A stretch of DNA of 45,495 bases, taken from NCBI GenBank assembly GCA_027686065.1, contig JAQCTH010000020.1:5281-50775 (forward strand), written 5' to 3'. Made by a program: the position numbers and the translations under genes. A model generated the notes under the pieces. That model worked only from the letters and a program-made list of their open reading frames with translations, did not search any database and had not been told where the DNA came from. Source of the DNA: Clostridiaceae bacterium AF10-41. GTDB lineage: Bacteria; Bacillota; Clostridia; Clostridiales; Clostridiaceae. Positions 42,565 through 45,495 of the stretch are shown piece by piece (the first letter of the stretch is position 1; each line of letters begins with the position of its first letter).

Positions 42565-42616
42565 AGAACCATGTATAGTACTAAGGCAAATTAAATACTA
42601 TACATGGTTCTGCTAC
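42565..42616. terminator. Bidirectional terminator between DUF1653 and hemerythrin genes
   Basis: A perfect 16-bp stem, AGAACCATGTATAGTA (42565-42580) with TACTATACATGGTTCT (42596-42611), has a 15-base loop. The convergent gene's stop is at 42613. The stem is unusually long for this window; flanking T tracts are modest. Confidence 0.85.
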
Positions 42617-43014
42617 ATTTTTAAGTACTTAGGGATGTTTTTATCAGTTTCCATTATATGTACCTTTATCCAATTAGAAACAACATCTAGTATATTATTT
42701 ATAGATCCTTTTTGATCCATATCTATAGAATATATGTCAAATTTATTAATTTCTTCGATAAAAGCATCATGAGCAAATTTATGTGTTAAAAATTTTGAGT
42801 AGCCATTTTCACGCATAAAATCTTCTTCAGTTTGGAAATGATAAATGGTATATTCTTTTAACTCTTCAAGTATAGTGATAATTTCATCATATTTATCATT
42901 TTCCTTATTTTTCAGTAATAGTTCATAGCATTTATCAAGTATGTTAAATAACTCCTTATGTTGCTCATCTATAATGTCTATGTTAACAGAAAATTTATCA
43001 GACCAAGATCCCAT
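42613..43014 (-). CDS. Bacteriohemerythrin
   Basis: This 133-residue four-helix protein binds oxygen at a non-haem di-iron site. All seven ligands of the family can be assigned: His19, His59, Glu63, His78, His82, His119 and Asp124. The start context GGAGGAG is strong. It probably serves oxygen sensing, storage or detoxification in an anaerobe. It is monocistronic and convergent with the OYE/DUF1653 pair, sharing their terminator. Confidence 0.95.
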   Translation of the reverse strand: MGSWSDKFSVNIDIIDEQHKELFNILDKCYELLLKNKENDKYDEIITILEELKEYTIYHFQTEEDFMRENGYSKFLTHKFAHDAFIEEINKFDIYSIDMDQKGSINNILDVVSNWIKVHIMETDKNIPKYLKM

Positions 43015-43244
43015 TTTAACTCCTCCATTATAATAATTATAATTTTATTATAATAAGATAGCTCCAAATAAACAATAGAAATAAATTTTTATTAAGTATT
43101 AATTTCTTTATGAAATCTTAGAGATATTAAATATTGAACTTATTAACAAAGTTATAAATATATTTAAATTATATAAATAATCATTTGAAAATTATAAAAA
43201 TATATTTTAATTTAGTAAAAATTTACCAAAAATGTCTTTTATAA

Positions 43245-43273
43245 TTGACTGTTATATTTTATCGGTATATTAT
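43245..43273 (+). promoter_or_regulatory. Promoter of galM
   Basis: TTGACT (43245-43250), a 17-base spacer and TATTAT (43268-43273) form a good sigma-A promoter, about 109 bases before the galM start. A second TATAAT at 43334-43339 is nearer the gene. Confidence 0.7.
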
Positions 43274-43342
43274 GAATATAGCTAAATGTTTGGATTGTTA
43301 TATATTTTAAAGTGTAGAAAAATATTAGTAAAATATAATTTA

Positions 43343-43354
43343 TTAGTATACTAA
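43343..43354 (+). promoter_or_regulatory. TTAGTATACTAA palindrome before galM
   Basis: TTAGTATACTAA is a perfect 12-base palindrome just after the second -10-like box (TATAAT 43334-43339) and 28 bases before the ATG. It shares the TATACTA core with the operators upstream of the OYE gene (40982, 41012, 41058), suggesting a common regulator. Confidence 0.5.
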
Positions 43355-43381
43355 AAAAGTATAAGTTTTAGGAGTGGAGCT

Positions 43382-44428
43382 ATGGAAATTTTAAAAGTGT
43401 TAATTGGGGAGTTTAATAACAAAAGGGTAGAAAGTTATAATTTAAGAAACTCTAATGGCTTTGGAATAAATGCATTAAATTATGGTGCTATAATAACCGA
43501 TATATTAGTACCAGACAAAAATGGAGTAATTGAAAATGTAATTCTTAAATATGAAGATATAAACTCATATGAAAAAAATCCATCATATTTAGGAGCTTTA
43601 ATAGGGAGAACAGCTGGTAGAATTGCAGAAGGTAAAGTCGAATTAAATGGTAACGTTTTGAATTTTAATAAAAATTATGGACTTAATCAAGGGCATGGAG
43701 GAAGAAATGGCTTTAATAAAAAGTTTTTAGATGTAAAAACAAATATTAATGAAAATGAAGGATATATAGAATTTTCTTATTTAAGTCCAGCAGGAGATGA
43801 AGGATATCCAGGTAATTTAAAAATTATTGTAAGATATACTATAACAGAAGAAAATGAATTGAAAATATCATATAAAGCAATAAGTGATGAAGATACATTA
43901 GTTAATCTAACTAATCATAGTTATTTTAATTTAAGTGGCAATTATAAAGAGAACATTTTAAATCATCATTTATATATAGATAGTGATTTTATAACTGAAA
44001 TAAATAAAAATCAAGTTCCAACTGGAGAAATAATAAGCGTAGATGGAACTCCATTTGATTTTACAAGTCCTAAAACAATAGGAAGAGATATAGAGGAAGA
44101 AGATTATCAACTTGAAATTGGACAAGGGTATGATCATACTTGGATACTAAATGGAGGTAATGATATAAAAATCAGATTATATCATAAAGCTTCAGGAAGA
44201 CAAATGGATGTTTACACAAATCAAAATAGTGTAGTTTTATATTCATTAAACTTTCCAGATGATGAAAAAATATCCTATGTAAATAGATTAGCTAAAAGAA
44301 GAGATGCATTGGCTATAGAAACTCAAAGTCCTCCTATAGGAGAGAATAATATATTTGCTAAGTATTCAATTTTAAGAAAAGGTGAAGAGTATAATAAAGA
44401 AACAATATATAAGTTTTCAATTATATAA
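43382..44428 (+). CDS. galM: Aldose 1-epimerase (galactose mutarotase)
   Basis: GalM interconverts the alpha and beta anomers of galactose and glucose, feeding the Leloir pathway. The 348-residue protein has NHSYFNLSG (about 178-186) with the acid/base histidine, GGRNGFNKK-like GLNQGHGG region (about 101-108) and the base glutamate in AIETQSPP (about 315-322). GGAGTGG precedes the ATG. It stands alone with its own promoter; no galKET genes are in the window. It may support use of galactose released by the wall-anchored beta-galactosidase, though the genes are 34 kb apart. Confidence 0.95.
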   Translation: MEILKVLIGEFNNKRVESYNLRNSNGFGINALNYGAIITDILVPDKNGVIENVILKYEDINSYEKNPSYLGALIGRTAGRIAEGKVELNGNVLNFNKNYGLNQGHGGRNGFNKKFLDVKTNINENEGYIEFSYLSPAGDEGYPGNLKIIVRYTITEENELKISYKAISDEDTLVNLTNHSYFNLSGNYKENILNHHLYIDSDFITEINKNQVPTGEIISVDGTPFDFTSPKTIGRDIEEEDYQLEIGQGYDHTWILNGGNDIKIRLYHKASGRQMDVYTNQNSVVLYSLNFPDDEKISYVNRLAKRRDALAIETQSPPIGENNIFAKYSILRKGEEYNKETIYKFSII

Positions 44429-44434
44429 ATTATT

Positions 44435-44466
44435 AGGCAGTACTAAGTTAAGTATTGCCTTCTTAC
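44435..44466 (+). terminator. Terminator of galM
   Basis: AGGCAGTACT (44435-44444) pairs with AGTATTGCCT (44451-44460), one G-U pair, followed by TCTTACTT. Confidence 0.75.
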
Positions 44467-44619
44467 TTATATAAATTGATAAAATAATGATATTAATTAA
44501 ATAATCTCAAGTTAAAATAAAATTAAGTTAGGTTTGTAATATTTATTACAGTTTATATATCATTTTTTCTAAAGTTACTATATAAAATATAAGTAGATAA
44601 CTATAGGAGAGGTATTTGT

Positions 44620-45405
44620 ATGCAGAAGAGATTAGTTTATGATATCTTTATTGGTTTATTATCGCTAATGGGTGCAATAATGATAATATTAGAACTTATG
44701 TATAAACTACCCATTAGTGTAATAGAAACTTTTTATTATATAAATTTAATAATTTGCTATATATTTTTTATGGACTATATAATAAGATTAGGTTTATCAA
44801 AAAACAAAGAGAATTTTATACTTAATAATCTTGTAGACTTAATATCTATATTACCCATTTTGGGAATCAGCAAAATGATCTATATTTTGAATATAGGAAA
44901 AATTATAGATTTAAAATTATTAATAAAAATAACTAAAGTATTGATACTTATGATTCTTATAATTAAATTTAAGAATAAAATAAGAGAATCTGTAAAAATT
45001 AATAAATTTAACTATATGTTAGTTTTAACTACTATTATAATTGTATTAGCAGCAGTAATTATAGCTTTATTAGAAAATATGAGTTTTGGGGATGCTATAT
45101 GGTGGAGCTTTGTGACTTTCACTACAGTTGGATATGGGGATGTACTTCTCACAACTAATACTGGCAGAATAGTAGCTATTTTATTAATGATTTTTGGAAT
45201 TGGATTTATAGGAGTGACCACAAGTACAATAGCAGCCTATATAATAAATAATGATGGAAAAAAGAAAAGAAAAAGAGATTTTAAGGATGAAACTATAGAT
45301 TTCATTAAATATAAAATAGATAATCTTGATTCATTATCAGATTCAGAATTAGATAATATATATAAAACTTTAAAAATCTTAAAATCAAATAATAAGGAAA
45401 AGTAA
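44620..45405 (+). CDS. Six-segment potassium channel
   Basis: The 261-residue membrane protein has six predicted helices and a pore loop. S1 to S4 are about 8-28, 37-57, 68-83 and 98-116, S5 is about 131-151, the pore helix and filter TVGYGD are at 169-174, and S6 about 183-210. A cytoplasmic, charged tail of about 50 residues follows. The filter is the consensus K+ signature. The S4-like segment has lysines (94, 99, 103, 106) instead of the regular arginines, so classical voltage gating is doubtful. GGAGAGG precedes the ATG. Role may be membrane potential or K+ leakage control. Confidence 0.9.
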   Translation: MQKRLVYDIFIGLLSLMGAIMIILELMYKLPISVIETFYYINLIICYIFFMDYIIRLGLSKNKENFILNNLVDLISILPILGISKMIYILNIGKIIDLKLLIKITKVLILMILIIKFKNKIRESVKINKFNYMLVLTTIIIVLAAVIIALLENMSFGDAIWWSFVTFTTVGYGDVLLTTNTGRIVAILLMIFGIGFIGVTTSTIAAYIINNDGKKKRKRDFKDETIDFIKYKIDNLDSLSDSELDNIYKTLKILKSNNKEK

Positions 45406-45424
45406 TAAAGGAAGAGGTAGACAT

Positions 45425-45495
45425 ATGAAAAAGGTATATAGAATTATAATTATTATATTTATAATATTAATTTTATCTTCTTATTTAGGATATAT
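45425..45495 (+). CDS. Start of a signal-peptide or membrane protein (truncated by window edge)
   Basis: ATG 45425 is preceded by AGGAAGAGG and begins MKKVYRIIIIIFIILILSS, a basic start followed by a hydrophobic run typical of a signal peptide or first membrane helix. The rest is outside the window. It is 20 bases after the channel gene, so it may be cotranscribed. Confidence 0.5.
   Translation, partial: MKKVYRIIIIIFIILILSSYLGY

Overview
The window is about 45.5 kb of AT-rich DNA (well under 35% GC by eye) with very strong Shine-Dalgarno sites, a YqfC/YqfD sporulation pair and a CotS-type spore coat kinase. The low-GC endospore-former gene set and protein sequences fit a Clostridium sensu stricto chromosome; the species cannot be fixed from the sequence alone.

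Layout. 1-2.7 kb: an intergenic repeat cluster, a siroheme sulfite/nitrite reductase, a structured intergenic element and a thiol peroxidase (tpx). 2.8-9.5 kb: a 2180-residue, sortase-anchored GH2 beta-galactosidase with two LamG-like domains, one of them inserted inside the catalytic barrel, and six FIVAR repeats. 9.8-31.9 kb: the conserved Firmicutes housekeeping block, in order prmA, rsmE, mtaB, HIT protein, rpsU, a candidate structured RNA, yqfC, yqfD, pgpH, ybeY, a DgkA-PAP2 fusion, era, recO, a DUF4342 protein, a CcpN-like regulator, ppdK, (cotS-like and dgt-like genes), dnaG, rpoD, trmK and the Nif3-like gene. Neighbours common in this block elsewhere (phoH, cdd, yqeY, a PPDK regulatory protein) are missing here. 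32.0-36.0 kb: accessory stretch with a small membrane protein, RNase P RNA (rnpB), a stand-alone TfoX C-terminal domain, two tandem small secreted paralogues, a zinc-ribbon protein, small membrane proteins (one of 49 residues that is easy to miss) and a DUF-like holin-family protein. 36.0-40.8 kb: a divergent RpiR regulator and a sugar operon (PTS EIIBC, GH4 6-phospho-glycosidase, ChbG/YdjC deacetylase). 41-45.5 kb: an OYE-type flavin reductase with a DUF1653 gene, a bacteriohemerythrin, galM, a six-segment potassium channel and the start of a further membrane or secreted protein.

How the parts work together. The central block covers ribosome maturation, RNA modification, DNA replication initiation, sigma-A and cell-envelope lipid cycling. 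The sugar parts form two functions: extracellular galactoside hydrolysis by the wall-anchored enzyme (with galM able to feed galactose inward), and uptake and cleavage of a phosphorylated disaccharide whose likely N-acetyl group is suggested by the deacetylase. Redox and oxygen-handling genes (sulfite reductase, Tpx, OYE reductase, hemerythrin) are scattered around them.

The best candidates for something undescribed are the roughly 230-nt structured RNA after rpsU, the RpiR-EIIBC-GH4-ChbG locus with an unusual GH4 motif, the LamG-in-barrel beta-galactosidase, the tandem secreted paralogues, the hidden 49-residue membrane protein, and several palindromic operators that do not match regulators in the window.
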